Source: Copromyces sp. CBS 386.78
Lineage: Eukaryota; Ascomycota; Sordariomycetes; Sordariales; Sordariaceae
Direction of reading: 5' to 3'
Assembly (NCBI GenBank): GCA_030685235.1
Contig: MU839228.1
Span: 39,245 to 103,244, forward strand
Length of the DNA: 64,000 bases
Part shown: in pieces, positions 13,001 to 25,589 of the stretch
How positions within the stretch are numbered: position 1 is the first letter of the stretch
How the letters are laid out: every line of letters begins with the position of its first letter
Notes under the pieces: model-generated
The model's input: only the letters and a program-made list of their open reading frames with translations
The model's database searches: none
Told to the model about the DNA's origin: nothing
Position numbers and translations under genes: made by a program

Positions 13001-14538
13001 ATATTACGCGGGTTAGGTAGGAATTAGGGCGGGTATTATAGCGGGAGCGGCGGATTTATTAGTGGCGACGGCGTTGATTCGAGCGTTATTATTACTATTG
13101 GTATTATTGTAGCTAGTTTGGCCTATAGCGGGCCTACTATAGTTACTATTATTATTTCTTTTGCGACGGTTATAACGGTTACGCTCCTTTTACTCTTTAG
13201 GGATGCCGGTATTAATATTATTGCGGTATTCGTAGGTATAGTAGCTAATTTGGGCGTAGCGCTTATAAAGTCCGTTTTTTATACGGTCACGGTAGTCGAT
13301 AATTATTTTATTAATTATACGGGACAATTGAACGTTAATAGCGTTTATAGCGTTGAAATCTATAGTAGTACTACTTTAATTAACGGTACGTTTAGGGGTA
13401 ACGGTATTGCCGGTACTAGTAGTACCGTTTTTAAAATAGATATTAGTTTTATTATATTAATCACGCTCTTTTAAATTAGTGGCGAGTTTGCGATAGAGGG
13501 TGAGCTATCCGTCGAAGTTATTATAAATTGGGGTATTTTGCTAATAAGCGATAGTATTGTAAATTTGGTTCGTAATTTTATTTTTAAATAGTATATTTTT
13601 ATAGCGTTGTCGAAGTTGTATTTATCGATAATAGTAATAAATTTATTTTCGAAATCGAATTATCTAGTGCCTTTAAATATTTTGAGGGATTTAAAGTCCT
13701 AGCGTACTTTAAAGGTAAGGTTTATACAATTGTATTTCGTGCCGAAGTATTTAAGGAAGGCTTTTATATTTGCCTATTTTTATTTCATTAAGTATAATAG
13801 GTATTATGTAGGGGGTTAGAATCTTAAAAATATTACCGCCGAAGTACGAAAGGATTTGAACGAATTTATAACGTTTATTTTAGTCGAATTATTAAGCGTC
13901 TTAGAATTAACAGAATTGAATTTTATTTTTCTAATTTTAGAAAATTTCAGTTCTTTTAACGGTAGAAGTATTTTCGCCGGTATAAATAGCGGGGTCTTTA
14001 TTAGTATAGGATTTAAAGGTAGTTATTTCTTTATTATTAGAATTAGGAATGGCGACGGAAGCGGTTATAATAATTTTTTTGCAAATAGCCTTTTTAAGGG
14101 CCCTATTTGGGTTTCGGCAGTCTTTTTGAATTTGGTATTAATTTCGTTAGTTATAATAAGATTATTACGGAATTATTAAGCCTCTTATTGAAGGTTGGCG
14201 AATTCTTATTAAAGGTTAGTAATAATGCTTTTTTAATTAGTAATTTATTAATAAGCGGCCTCGAAGCAATTTTGGACGGCGTTAGCGAACGTATTAATTT
14301 AAATTAGGTCTATATAAATTAATTAGGCGAGGGTAGTAATAACGTAGGAAAAAGTATTGTATTAAGCGAATTTAAAAGCGGTATTAAGGATTTTTTCCGC
14401 GATTAAATTACTTAAGTATTAAAAAGCGGTACCGTTAAGGGTTTTTATAACGTTTTCGAAGAATTATTTATACTAAGAGCCGACGATAGCGTTAATTATA
14501 AAAATAGCGACATTAAAATTAGTAATAGGGGCCGTTAT
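13000..14538 (-). pseudogene. gag: A2 gag with mutated zinc knuckle
   Basis: The start codon is ATA at 14536-14538, where A1 has ATG. The nucleocapsid end contains a motif at 13226-13267 reading Y-x2-Y-x4-Y-x4-Y (YKRYAQISYYTYEY). This matches the CCHC spacing C-x2-C-x4-H-x4-C with every ligand replaced by Tyr. A basic, Asn-rich tail follows (NRRKRNNNSNYSRP). The inverted copy at 40459-46551 keeps Cys at the second ligand position, supporting the interpretation. Gag would have bound RNA; this copy could not coordinate zinc. Confidence 0.8.
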
Positions 14539-14809
14539 TTAAATAATTATAACTAGTCTAATTAAAACTTGCTATTTTATAGCGTAAGTATTTATTACTT
14601 TGTAGCGTAAACGGTGTTTGTTAATTATTTTATAGCGATAAAAAAGAGGTTTGTCGTAATACGACGAGAGAGAGGTATATTACGGTGCAATGAGAAAGAA
14701 GTATATTATAGTACGTCAAAATTACGGGCTCGTCGGAAATACTTACAACGGCGGCGGTAAATTTATTTCAAAATATACGCACGTAGTATAATAGTAAGGT
14801 ACAATTAAT

Positions 14810-15033
14810 TATTACGGGGTTAATACTATTAGGGGTATGGTTGGATATACGTAGTTGTACGAAGAAGGAAAGAAGGAGGAGGGAGGAGTGCGGTTTGGAT
14901 ATAGGGCAAGCTATACTGTGCTTTGGATCCGGGACCGAGGTCTATTAGTGCGTACATACGGTCCTATTAGCTAATGGCCAATAGACCCGACCATGTAGTA
15001 CCTAGTACCATCATAGGTACTAATCCTGTGATA
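14810..15033 (-). repeat. A2 5' LTR
   Basis: A 224-bp LTR, plus-strand ends TATTACGGGG and CCTGTGATA. It is immediately followed by the GCCCG target duplication. The adjacent leader at about 14560-14809 is the reverse complement of the A1 leader at 6952-7242. Confidence 0.88.
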
Positions 15034-15194
15034 GCCCGTTTCTATTCCTATTCCTAATTTTAACGATGAAACTACTATAATTATTTTAAAGATTCGTATT
15101 AGTAAGGATCCTATTGCTTATACTGGCGAGGATATTTTTGCCGTTAAAAGGGCCGAGGCTTTTTAAGATTAGTACAATAAGATTTAATTATATT
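15034..15194 (+). pseudogene. gag: A1 gag, second segment
   Basis: Continues the A1 gag frame after A2 (IPIPNFNDETTIIILKIRI, then TGEDIFAVKRAEAF). The aligned A2 gag reads through the same positions without a break. It ends at AATTATATT (15186-15194), the likely 9-bp target duplication of the next insertion. Confidence 0.75.
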
Positions 15195-15290
15195 GAGAAA
15201 CTCTATTTGTACGGACCTAAAACTCTATTTGTACGGACCTAAAACTCTATTTGTACCGTACCCCACTTTTTTTTTCCCATACATATCCCT
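15195..15290 (+). repeat. Left TIR with 22-bp subrepeats
   Basis: Three units of ACTCTATTTGTACGGACCTA type followed by a C-rich stretch and T-tract. The inverse occurs at the right end with two units. Low RIP damage. Confidence 0.8.
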
Positions 15291-15389
15291 AACCATGCCG
15301 TCCCCTCCCCCGCCAGCACTAGTCCCGCTCGTACCGCGACCGCCAAGCTCCCGGATTTCAACCTATTATATATTCTGTCGTTAATAACC

Positions 15390-15485
15390 GCTGTAATAGT
15401 CACTGACAGCCGTGACAATCGCTGACAGCCGCCGTAACAGTCGCTGACAGCCGTAACAGTCGCTGACAGCCGTGACAATCGCTAA
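15390..15485 (+). repeat. Subterminal tandem repeats, left side
   Basis: Repeated CGCTGACAGCCGTGACAATC-type units of about 18-20 bp. Similar units occur near the right end (39552-39660) in direct rather than inverted orientation. Such subterminal arrays commonly bind transposase in large DNA transposons; here that is inference. Confidence 0.65.
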
Positions 15486-16670
15486 TACTTAGCTAAGGGT
15501 ATATAGAAGCCTATATACCATATCCTTACTATACCCTAACTATAAATCCATATTTACTATTACTTTATTGTCACAGGACTATACACAGCATTTTACAATC
15601 GCTGAGCATTTTACCGTCGCGACATTTCCCGCCAAACCTTCAAAATCGCCTAAAAAAGTAAGTATCATTATAGGGTCTTACCCATTCAATCAAGCAAATC
15701 ATATACGTATAGTCGTAAAGTAGGGAATATTTTAATTGTATAATCGTAAAAGCAATTACAATACTAGGATCTTACCAATTAAATACTATAACCGCCAAAT
15801 TAACGCCGTAGCGCTCACATCGTACAATCGCAAACTCTTACCAATTGAACACCGCTAAATCAATATAATCAATAATTACCGCGTACGGGCCACGTCCGCC
15901 AAATACACTAGATTACTAATACTAATAATATTACTATATAAAGAACTAAAATTATATTAATAAACAATATAAAAGACAATCTACTTATTTATATAATTAT
16001 TATAATAGGGTTTATTATAGGTATGCTTATAAGTATCGCTAAGTACGACGATAAATGCTATTACGATAATAAATTCTATAATACTAATTATAATATTGAA
16101 TACTATAATAGTAAACGTATGCTTAAAAACGTCGCTAATACTATTAATTTAGTATAATAACTATATGTGTAATTCTAATAGTATTAAAAAAAATTGAAGC
16201 TAATTGCTAGAAGTATTTTAAAGATTTAAGGACTTTATACTAGCCAATATTTTGGATTCGAGGGTCGAAACAAATATATTTTTAAATTCGAAGGTTGAAG
16301 AAACGAATATATTCTCTAATATCGGAGGTATACGAATATATTTAGGAATTAGGGGAATAATACCTATAGTTGCTGCAAATACTTAGCTACGGCTAGTACT
16401 AAGGGTACGAAAGGGACTAGTAGGACTACCGCTACGGCCAGTACTAGGGGTACGATTATAAGGAAGACTACCGCTACGGCTAGTATTAGGGGTACAATTA
16501 AAAAGAAGACTAATAAAACTACCGGGATTATTAAACGGCGGTAGTTAATATTTATTTCGAAGGTTAAGCGGTATTACGCTAATTATATTCCGACGGCTAC
16601 TAATTAGGACTTAGCGTTAAAATTTAATAATAAGAAGAATTAATATATATTTATAGCTTTTATATAATTA
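15486..16670. other. CACTA-like left flank, non-coding or unresolved
   Basis: Shared with 61072-62215 at good similarity, including the GGGTCTTACC and TAATACTATTAATTTA blocks. Contains a plus-strand Lys/Thr-rich frame (16385-16650; in the other copy it starts MASTKGTTRRRT at 61992) that may be a small gene or antisense artefact. No known domain. Confidence 0.45.
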
Positions 16671-16679
16671 TATATTACT

Positions 16680-18389
16680 ACTATAACTAACTATATCTAT
16701 ATTTTAATAATCTTATTAATAACTACTTTATTAATAACTACCTTATTAACCGCTATAGCTATATTGGGAACCGCTATAGCCACGTTAATAACCGCCTTAT
16801 TAACCGCTGCTATTATACTAAGGACCGCTTTATTAACTAGAAGCACTATAGCTATACTAAAGACCACTTTAATAACCACTATAGCTATACTAATAACCGC
16901 TATATTAACAACCGCTATAATTATACTAATAACCGCCTTATTAATCGCTATAACTATACTAAGGACCGCTATAGCTCTCATCATAGCTTTAACCATAGCC
17001 GCGGTCGATAAAACCCTCTTAGTAGTTTTAATAACTATAATTTACCCTATCCTCGTATCTACGGCCGCTACTACCTCTATTATTGTAGCCTTAGGGACTA
17101 AAAACGTTAAATTCTTCGGCCGCTATTAAGCGCTATTAATTAATATATAAATAATTATCAATCCTTAAGAAAGGAAGTAATTTATCGGGATCAATTAAAA
17201 TATAGGAGGCAGCCTTTAAAGCAGGCGCTCTTACTAGTTGAATAATTTAAAATACAAATTCTAAAGGTATATTAATAAATTAATTGCGTTCAATATATTT
17301 ATACCTCTTTTTAAAAAGTAAACTTATATATTTATTATATATATCTTTACGCAAATTCTCATCGGTACGCTATAATATACTAGGGATACGGCCTTAATTT
17401 ATAGCCCGCTCGGATTTAATAACTTTAAACTAGACTATACCTATATTCTAAAATTCAATTTAGAAGTAAAACTAAGTAAGGCCGTTCTTATCGCTAAAGG
17501 AATCTTCGTAATTAATATATTTAATAATATATTTATATATTTAATCGAAAGTACGCTTATTAATCCAATTCGAAATAAGGCTTTTAAATATTCGCTTATA
17601 CTGCGGATTAGGGGTATCCAAATCGTACTCTAATATATACGGATTATCTATAATAATATCTATAAAGAATTATCGTATACTAATAATAAAATAATAAAAT
17701 TTTAAATATTAATAAATATCTAATATATATTAGCGAAGATTTTTAAACCTTCTTTTCCAAAGATCGATCTAGAAATTACATACCTACTTAATAATAATAC
17801 CGGCAAACCAATTATAATAAAATAAGAATAACAACTACCGCACCTCTTTATTAATCTTATTAATAATAGCTAAATTATCTTTAGGAATATTAATATTCCG
17901 GGGGATATTAATATAACGGGGAGTTTCGTAGTAATTAAAATCGGGAATATAACGGTAATTATCCTCGATTGGATTATACTACAAACGACCAAAAATCTAA
18001 CTAATCTATTAAAACTTTTAAAGACTAATATAGGTTAGAGGCTCGAAATACTCTAAGTAAACGTTTTCTAAAAGGCCTCTATTATCCTACCTACGGCAAT
18101 TATTTAAACCGCCGCCACTTTAAATAGGCGTTTCTAAATATTAGCTAGTATAATTAAACCTAAATAGACCAAGGGGATTAAAATCTTCTTCGTCGTAATC
18201 GATATAACTAAAAGCAGAAGCATTACAATCACCAAGCTCGTTATTACAATCGCTAGGCTCGTTATTAATATCGCCGAGACTAAATATACTAAAAGTACTA
18301 AACGGCATGGGGGCACTAATTTCGCCAAACTCTTCATCATTACTATCGAATAACTAATTAACAAATATAGCTTCGATACCTATTATTAA
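16680..18389 (-). pseudogene. Tyr/Gly/Ser-rich low-complexity gene of CACTA-like element, C-terminal part
   Basis: On the minus strand, with TAA read as lost Gln, the frame runs from 18389 to about 16680. The N-terminal side is acidic (FGEISAPMPFSTFSIFSLGD). The centre is a globular-looking region (NYRYIPDFNYYETPRYINIP, then IIDNPYILEYDLDTPNPQY, then IQLVRAPALKAASYILIDPD). The C-terminal tail is a Gly/Tyr/Ser-rich repeat (GYNNRGSSGRRYEDRVNYSY followed by YSGYxYSYSGY units, 16690-17080) reminiscent of prion-like or RNA-binding low-complexity tails. Two further copies exist at 62202-63475 and 55259-57100. It is divergent from the transposase gene and split by the Mutator-like element at 18390. 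Family not recognised; a second element-encoded protein (TnpA-like) is inference. Confidence 0.6.
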
Positions 18390-21300
18390 GAGACTCCCTC
18401 GGCGGGCAGTGCCACTTCCATACTGGGGCAGTGCCTAATAGCCCGTATAGGGAGCTCTATATAGGCATCCCTCTACGGGCAGTGCCATACTAATCCCTAA
18501 CCTTGTAAAATGATGGTTACTTCCTTGTAAAATAATGGTTGCTTGGCGGCTGCAACGTTGAACTTAGCGATTTGCAGCTAGCGATTTGCAGCTAGCGATT
18601 TGCAGCTATTGTAAGATTGCGCGATTTCTTTGCAATAACCGTTAATAAGTACAACAAAACCTTACAACTCTACTAAAACGCTTCGTATTAATACGATTTC
18701 AATATTAGTACGCTCGCTATATTGCGTTAAGTTATTTCCTAACCTTTTTTCTTTTAATAGTATGTCCGTTATTAATATTAGTAGCGATTTTAATACCTAA
18801 TATATTAATAGTAGAAATAAGTTTGTACCTACTTCTCCTACCTTACTGCCCATCCTTACCTCTATTTAAATATAATATAATAGCGACGACGACTTAGATA
18901 ATAAAGGGGATAGGGGAGAGTTTGATACTAGTAAAGAGGAGGAAATACCTAACCCGATAATTGAAAATATAATACTTATACTTCTATCGTCTATAAAGGA
19001 GGTATAAGATATACTAAATATATAGGGTCGTACCTAAAGCGTTATATTTAACTATATATAGGCTTCTAATTATCGAAATAGCTAACCTACGTATTACCGT
19101 CTTACGTATAACCGTTATAATTAGCTTCGTCCTTCTATAATTAAATTTAGAAAAATAAGGAGTCGTAAATGTAGTTATAAATAGGTTAGGGTAGCGATTG
19201 CCTTTGAGTAGAATAATTGGTAATAGATCTATTAACCTGCTATTAATTCTAAGAATTATATTTATAATTACTATCGATCCCTATACGAATTTACTTACCT
19301 ATAATATCGGAAGCTTAATAAGAGTAAGGAAATATTTAGAAGGGTTATTATATTAATTTACTAGCCTAATATTAGACTTCGAAATATCTTAAGCATTATT
19401 AAACGGGAATTTAATACGTCTATATTCACCTATAAAGATATTGAAAATTAGTATTAATATATTAAAAAGACTATACGCCAGAATTATAAAGCTACTATTA
19501 CTGTTGTTAAATATTTTAATAAAGCTAGTATTATTTATATTATTAAGTGGGATAAAGACGATCCCTATCGTTTTATTAGCCTTATATAGGTATAGAAAGC
19601 TTGCCTTAAATAATAGAAGAAGTATTTAGAGTATTTAGGTATTAATAATACGTATAAGACTAACTGGTATAGCTTTTAATCTTCTATACTTTTTAATTTT
19701 TATATTTACTTTACTTTATTAATAATAGAACGTATTGTAGATATAGCTACCCCCTTACTATTGTTACGGGTATGACGAATACGAATTCTATTTATTTTAT
19801 TACGTTCGGGCTTATTGATAACGAACGGGTTAAAGGGTTTATATAGATGGCAAATGCTATCGAAAGTTTAAGGGTTAAAGTAGGGGCAACTAAGCTAGAG
19901 GTTATCGTTACCGACTTCGATAGCTAATTAAAGATAGCGCTCTCAACTGTATTTCTAAACGCCTAGTAGTAGATTTGCGTATTTTATATTAACTGCAACG
20001 TATTATTGTAAGTAAAGAAGAAGTAGAAGTGGGGAGAAGATGAGGGTAGCGATTCGGATTCGGATTCGGATAATAAATACGAGCCTATTACCCTTAACCT
20101 AAACGACGAAGAGATTTTGCAAACGGCCGGTTCGCTAAAGATATTATAAGTAAGGATATTATAAGTAGGGATATAAGCAAGGATATAGAAGGTTATTAAA
20201 TATATTTATTGTAATCTATTTAATTTTTAGAAAATAATAGTCTTTATATTTAATAAGGCAACGTTTATTTAGCGTTAGAAGTAGTTAATTACCGACTTTG
20301 CTAATTAGTAGCGGATATTACTATATTTTTAAAATATATATATATTAGTCCGCTATTAATAGGTACGTTATTATACTTCTTAGTACCGCAATTTCGGTTT
20401 AATCGTTACTTCCCCTAACGAATTTATTAATTACCGGGTAAAGGGTTTTTTAGTTAATAGTAAAACAGATATATTTAATCTCTTTACCTCCCTTTATACA
20501 ATAGTAGACCGAGAGCGTCGTTAATAGACTAAACACGTCGCTAACTAGGATATAAAGATACGTAGCGAGTTTATTAAGTTAGGGATAGAGGTACTAAGAG
20601 AGCTTCCTTAATTAATAATATATTGGGGTTTTAAACTTATTTATTATTAATTACGCCGCGCCTAATTTAAAATACCTTCGATATTAGGAAAGAGATTAGT
20701 ACGAGATTTAGGACCTTGTAACTATATTGTGTAACGGCAGTACGGTATCCCTTATTATTATAAAATATTAGGAATATTCGAAGGTAAGGAGTAGCTAACC
20801 CGTTGGGATATCTATTACCGCTATTATATCCGGGAATTATTAGTAAGTCTATCCTTCTAGATTTATATTCTTCGAAGTTTTTAATTAACGGTCTACTCTA
20901 GAGTAAATAGGACTTATATTTACGTATTAAAGACCCTAAGGTTGCCAATAGAATTAGGGGACGGCTGAAAAATAGTATAGTAGCGCTGCCAAAGGACTAG
21001 TAAATTCCTAATACTAAGGAAGGGAAGGGCAAGGGTAAGGGGAAGGGTAAGGGGAAGGGGAAAGGTAATAGTAAAGGGAAAGGTAAGGGTAAGGTAGGGA
21101 GGAAGGTTATAAAGAGTAGTTAAATTTTAAAATTATCCTTATACCGGCGGAGGTTTAAGTTTGAAATAGTCGATAAGGTTAATATAGGTAATAATTTGAA
21201 TGATAGTAATATTATTTTTATATAATCTACTATTAAAGTATAAGAGAGAGAGAGCTTTTATAATTTAGATAATTCTCTTATAAGGTAGTAGACCGCCCGG

Positions 21301-22272
21301 GTACGAGCTGCGGTAGCCTAGAATTAAACTTAAACTTAGACTACGCTTTCTAATAATCCCCTTGCCTTTTCTAGTTCTAATAAGTAGTTTGCCCGTAAGA
21401 AGCGTATTATAGTACTTTCGTTAGCACTTATAGCTATAATTAGAAGCGGGAAGATTATTAAGCTATTGAGAAGGAAGTTAGGGGAGTAAATTAAAATAAA
21501 TAGATTAAATTAGCTAAAATACTACTAAATATTCAATATTAGCTAAAATATTATTAGACGTAACTTCGTATTAGTTCCGAATATATTTCCCGCTTTATAT
21601 TATTATTAGAAATAATTTTAGAATACCGAAACTACTTCTAATCGCCTCTAACCGTCTTTATAATTTCAAATTCTTATCTTAATTATTATTAGCCCCCGAC
21701 GGGGGGTACTATAGGGACGCCTATAGTATAGCGGTATATAAGGACGCTTATATATCTTTATTAGTATTATAAATTATAGAGACCCTTATTCGAATCCTAT
21801 TTATAATTATTATAACTACTTTTCTCTATTTCTATTTATTCCTACCCTTTTATTACCCTCCTATTACCCTGTTATTACCTCTTTACTTTCTTAGTACTTA
21901 AAATTTTATCCGGTTAGCGGTTAGCGGTTGGCGCGGGGGGGGGGTCCTAATTGGGGGAAGAGATGTAAGTACGTTGTAAGACGTACTATCTTTCGGGTCG
22001 CTATAGACGGGTGCCTTATTGCTACGGCGGGGTATTTATAAGGCGATTCGATTAGGGTGCGTAGAATAAGCCGTATTAAACTCCTTTTTTTAAGTATTTT
22101 TATTATTATTATATACAACGGCGACGGCGACGTTGTTACAAGTAACCATCATTTTACAGGGTTAGGGATTAGTATAGCACTGCCCGTGGAGGGAACCCTA
22201 TATAGAGCTCCCTATACGGGCTGTTAGGCACTGCCCGTATATGGAAGTGGCACTGCCCGCCGAGGGAGTCTC
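18390..22272 (+). mobile_element. Mutator-like element, 3.9 kb
   Basis: Long inverted repeats (~140 bp) start GAGACTCCCTCGGCGGGCAG and end with the inverse. Both ends contain internal palindromic blocks around GCCCGTATAGGGAGCTC. The flanking 8-bp duplication is ATTATTAA (18382-18389, 22273-22280). A transposase frame fills the centre. A 668-bp deletion relative with the same ends lies at 59935-60602. The minus-strand gene of the surrounding CACTA-like element continues on both sides, proving a nested insertion. Confidence 0.85.
18761..21140 (+). pseudogene. MULE transposase
   Basis: Starts near an ATG at 18761-18763 (MSVINISSDFN). The characteristic MULE core is visible: NNTYKTNWY at 19641-19670, where the family has a catalytic Asp followed by [C/G/S]TYKTN (here Asn); IVTGMTNTNSIYFITFGLI near 19750-19830; and VIVTDFDS at 19901-19925, where the second catalytic Asp (19913-19915) is retained. 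The Cys/His region after it reads ICVFYIN where C-R-W-H-I is expected. Frame shifts occur between the blocks. The C-terminus is a Gly/Lys-rich basic tail (about 21010-21115). Inactive because of stops, shifts and lost catalytic residues. Confidence 0.8.
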
Positions 22273-22280
22273 ATTATTAA

Positions 22281-24110
22281 ACAAACCCTAATAATTTAGC
22301 TTACGGCGGTAGGCGACTTCGTAAGGGTTATTATCGTATTAGTTTTCTTATTAGGTTTTTCGAAGAATAATAATAAAAGTCTTACCCTCTTATTCTTTTT
22401 ACCTTATATTATATAAAGTCTTTCTATAAGCGGTTCCCCTATTACTTTATCTTCGTCTAAATCCAACTCGGAATTATTAAACTTATTATTTAGAACGTCG
22501 ATTAGTTTAACTAATTTAATTAGTTTAACGGACTTAACGGGCCTAAGAATCGGCTTAGGCGGTTACTTATCCTTCCCTAATCTAGCATTTTACTTTCGCT
22601 CAATATTTTCTTCGTTAATACAATCTTATTCCTCTAATTAAACTTTCCGAAATTCCTCGGCCTTTAACTCTTCTAAACGCTTATATTCTTATTCACGGGT
22701 TTCTTCAGTAGCCCGCTCGAAAATATTAAGACGCTATATATTAAATTCGCTTACAATTATACTTTCGGTATTACGTATATAATTTTACTACGACGATCCT
22801 TATTGTAATAACCCTTTATTACGCTTCTAGGCGGGGATAATCTTCTTTTTACCTTACTAACTTTATTAAGATTACTAGGATTATTGGGATTACTAACTTT
22901 ACTAGGCTTATTAGGCTAGGGTAAATAGGTATTGGGGGGGAAATTGGCCTTGACTACGATTGTAACCTAGAAGAGGCATTTACTAGCCTTATTAGCTACG
23001 ACCGCTACGATTAAGAGGGGATGGATATTAGCCTTGACTACGACTATTATGAGGACTAAGAAGGGAAGGATATTAGTTTTATTAGTTACGACCGCTACGA
23101 TTAAAAGGGGGGTTTTGGCTACAATTAAGAGGATTAAGAGGGGAGGGATATTAGCCTTGGCTACGATTAGAAGGAGGAGGGGGGTATTATAGTTATCGGC
23201 TTAATAATTAAGTTTAGTATTTAACGGAGCTACTATAAGGTAGGAAACTTAATATATCTTATAGCGGTAATATATTTAGGCGAAGTATAATATCTTATAT
23301 TGGATACTATTAATATTATTAATATTATTTATAATATTATTACTATCTATAGTACTATTATTATTTATAATATTATTAATTATAACGGCTATATAATATT
23401 ATATTAAGGGTAGTAATAGGTTGCTAGGGGGGTTAGCGAGGAAGAAATTAGTAGGGAGGAAATTAGCGGGTTACCGTCTAAGAATCCTTAGTTAAAAGAT
23501 CGGTTAAACTTAGTATAGTAGACTTAATATATATTGTAATATTCTTTTTAAAAAAATTTTTAACTACGGTCCGAAAACTCAGTCTAATTAATAAGGAGAT
23601 ATTGTATTAACCCTAGAAGAATACTATTAGTATTATATCGATAGTAATATATAAATAGGTATTAACTTATTTAGGCCTATATTTTAAAGATTTATTAATA
23701 AGTACTTATATTAGTTATATCGAAGGTTCGGTTATATATGTAAGCGCTTATACTAACTTCGTTAAGTTTATAGTAAGCGACGTAAATATATTACTAGTAA
23801 TTTACTATTGTAATTCCTTATTATAATCGACGTTTCTTTCGTCGTAATATTCTTCGGTAGGGTCGTTATTATTATTATTATCTTAGTAACCTTCGAAGCT
23901 AACGGTCCTTTACGCGGGTTTTCTCTTCCTCTTTATAAAGCCCTCCATCTAGAATAAATAATATTAATTATAGTCGTACGCGATATTAGATTAGGGTAAT
24001 AATATTTACGGTAATTTACAAAATAATTCGAATTCGGATTCATTATTCGAATTTCGTCGCTTATATAATAAGGGGCAGTATTACTTATCGCAATTAAAGA
24101 AGGGGAGAAA
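22281..24110 (-). pseudogene. CACTA-like minus-strand gene(s), N-terminal continuation
   Basis: Reading the minus strand from about 24110, DPTEEYYDERNVDYNKELQ and RPKQVNTYLYITIDIILI are visible (23850-23620). After the Tyr/Asp repeat region, a strongly charged helical segment follows (NIFERATEETREQEYKRLEE and KAEEFRKVQLEEQDCINEEN, 22780-22600), then GEPLIERLYIIQGKKNK near 22420. The frame reaches 22281 and continues at 18389 beyond the Mutator-like element. Probably the upstream half of the gene at 16680-18389, perhaps with introns that cannot be placed. No known domain seen. Confidence 0.5.
22920..23215. repeat. Degenerate tandem repeat, Tyr/Asp-type coding
   Basis: Imperfect ~75-bp units containing GGGATATTAGCCTTGACTAC and GACCGCTACGATTA blocks. 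On the plus strand they read SYDRYD and DISLDYD motifs; on the minus strand, hydrophobic Ile/Leu runs. The coding strand is not settled. Confidence 0.5.
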
Positions 24111-24400
24111 ATTTGAGGGGGAAATTTAACGATACGAATATTATACTCGTATTCGTTAAAGGAGTTTTAAGGAGGAAGGAGAAAGTTTAAGAGGGGAGAA
24201 AGTTCGAGAATAAATTTGAGAGGGGAAAGTTTGAGAGGAGGGAGAAAATTTGAGAAAAGGTTTAAGAGGGGAGAAAGTTTGAGAGAAGGTTTGAGAGGGG
24301 AGAAAGTTTGAGAGAAGGTTTAAGAGGGGAGAAAGTTTGAGAGAAGGTTTGAGAGGGGAGAAAGTTTAAGAGGGGAGAAAGTTCGGCGGATTGAAAATTT
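24100..24400. repeat. Purine-rich minisatellite
   Basis: About eight to ten imperfect copies of GAGGGGAGAAAGTTTGAGAG plus a shorter AAGGTTT spacer (unit near 27 bp), strictest at 24260-24385. The plus strand would read RGESLREGL units. It has an extreme purine/pyrimidine strand bias. It lies between the two divergent genes of the CACTA-like element. Confidence 0.75.
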
Positions 24401-25589
24401 GGCGGATCGATAAGGCGGACTAGAAATATATTTGCCTAATCTTCGCTTAACTTTAATTGCGCAGTACTTTCGAAGGTTAAGATGAAAAGGCGGCGGCGGG
24501 GCAATAATAATAATAGGTGACAATTACTTATTAATAATAATATAAGTATAATTACGAGAATTCTACCGCCTTCTAATAATGTAAGCGGGGTAATTATTTA
24601 CTACTTATTCTAGCCGACGTGAATAGTATTAAAATTTAGACGGACGGCGGGTATTAAGTCGGTTAATATCCGCCGCAATACGAAATAATAAAGTATTAAA
24701 TCGTTTATAATTCCGGCCGTCTTTAGTCGGTAAATAATATCCGCTACAATACGAGATGGCGGGGCATTATTAATTACGTAGGGTATAATTAATTAGGTAC
24801 GTCTAATACTTTCTATATAAGTAAATAATTTAAAGGATTAAATAAAATAGCGGGGTACTATTAATAGCGATAAGTAAATATAGTAATCGATAATTTATAG
24901 TATTCAAATTAATATTATATTTAAAAGTATTTATATAAGTATACTAGCGCGGTTAAACCCCTTATTTAGCTAGTCTTAATAGGGGATTATAAACTTTAAT
25001 TAAGACTTATATAAAGTACCGTACCTAAGTACTTTCAATATATTTCAATATATTTATTATTTACCTTATTTAATTAATATCTTATACAATTATCGTACCT
25101 ATTTTATATACCAGCCTTATTTAGTATTTATATTAGTGAATATCTTAAATTATTATAGTAACTATTTGTATACTTAGCTATTAGATAACGTAGATACTAG
25201 TAGTTGCAACTTTTTCCTATCTTCAACCTTCCCTTTATAATTTTTTCCCATCTTCAACTTTTTTATTTTTGCAACCTTCTTATCTTTACAACCCTCTTGT
25301 CTTTGCAACCTTTTCCTATTTTCAACCTCCCCCATCTTCAACCTTCTCCCCGGTATAACTTTATTTTTATTAATTTTTCTATTTACGCTATACTTCGTCG
25401 GCGAACTATAATAGATAGAAATAACGGCTAGAACCCCCCCTTAGGGTTAAAGGTTAATTGTATCGTTAATAGATTACCGCTACTATAAATTAGGTACGGC
25501 AAGCGCGTACCCCTCCCCAGAATCTATCTATATTAACAACCACAATAATAAACTAATTACTAACGACCTTCAAAATCAAAATCAAATTT
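24401..25589. other. Intergenic region between divergent CACTA-like genes
   Basis: No supported gene. It contains two related GC-rich blocks with the sense CCGCAATACGA/CCGCTACAATACGA (24660-24780). It also holds a pyrimidine-rich tandem tract at 25200-25355 built of TTTGCAACCTT and CATCTTCAACC units, and a run of CCCCCCC at 25434. As the shared upstream space of divergent genes it would hold their promoters, but no element can be assigned. Confidence 0.5.

Larger units (their letters stand above)
7721..15033 (-). mobile_element. LTR retrotransposon family A, copy A2 (complete, RIP-inactivated)
   Basis: A 7.3-kb Ty3/gypsy element flanked by two family-A LTRs and a perfect 5-bp target duplication GCCCG (7716-7720 and 15034-15038). 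It sits inside gag of A1. Coding order on the minus strand is leader, gag, protease, RT, RNase H, integrase, chromodomain-like tail. A purine-rich tract lies next to the 3' LTR (its complement is at about 7942-7960). All enzymatic domains are crippled by RIP-type changes. A2 inserted after A1 because it splits A1 gag. Confidence 0.92.

Noticed and set aside
15390..15485. CRISPR-like array
   Set aside because: Eukaryotic sequence, units run together without unique spacers; subterminal transposon repeats explain it.
16764..17129. Plus-strand hydrophobic repeat protein (also at 62272-62709, and minus 16697-16996, 62202-62636 frames)
   Set aside because: Out-of-frame readings of the Tyr/Gly/Ser repeat array; Ala/Ile/Thr/Leu runs arise mechanically from TA-rich repeats.
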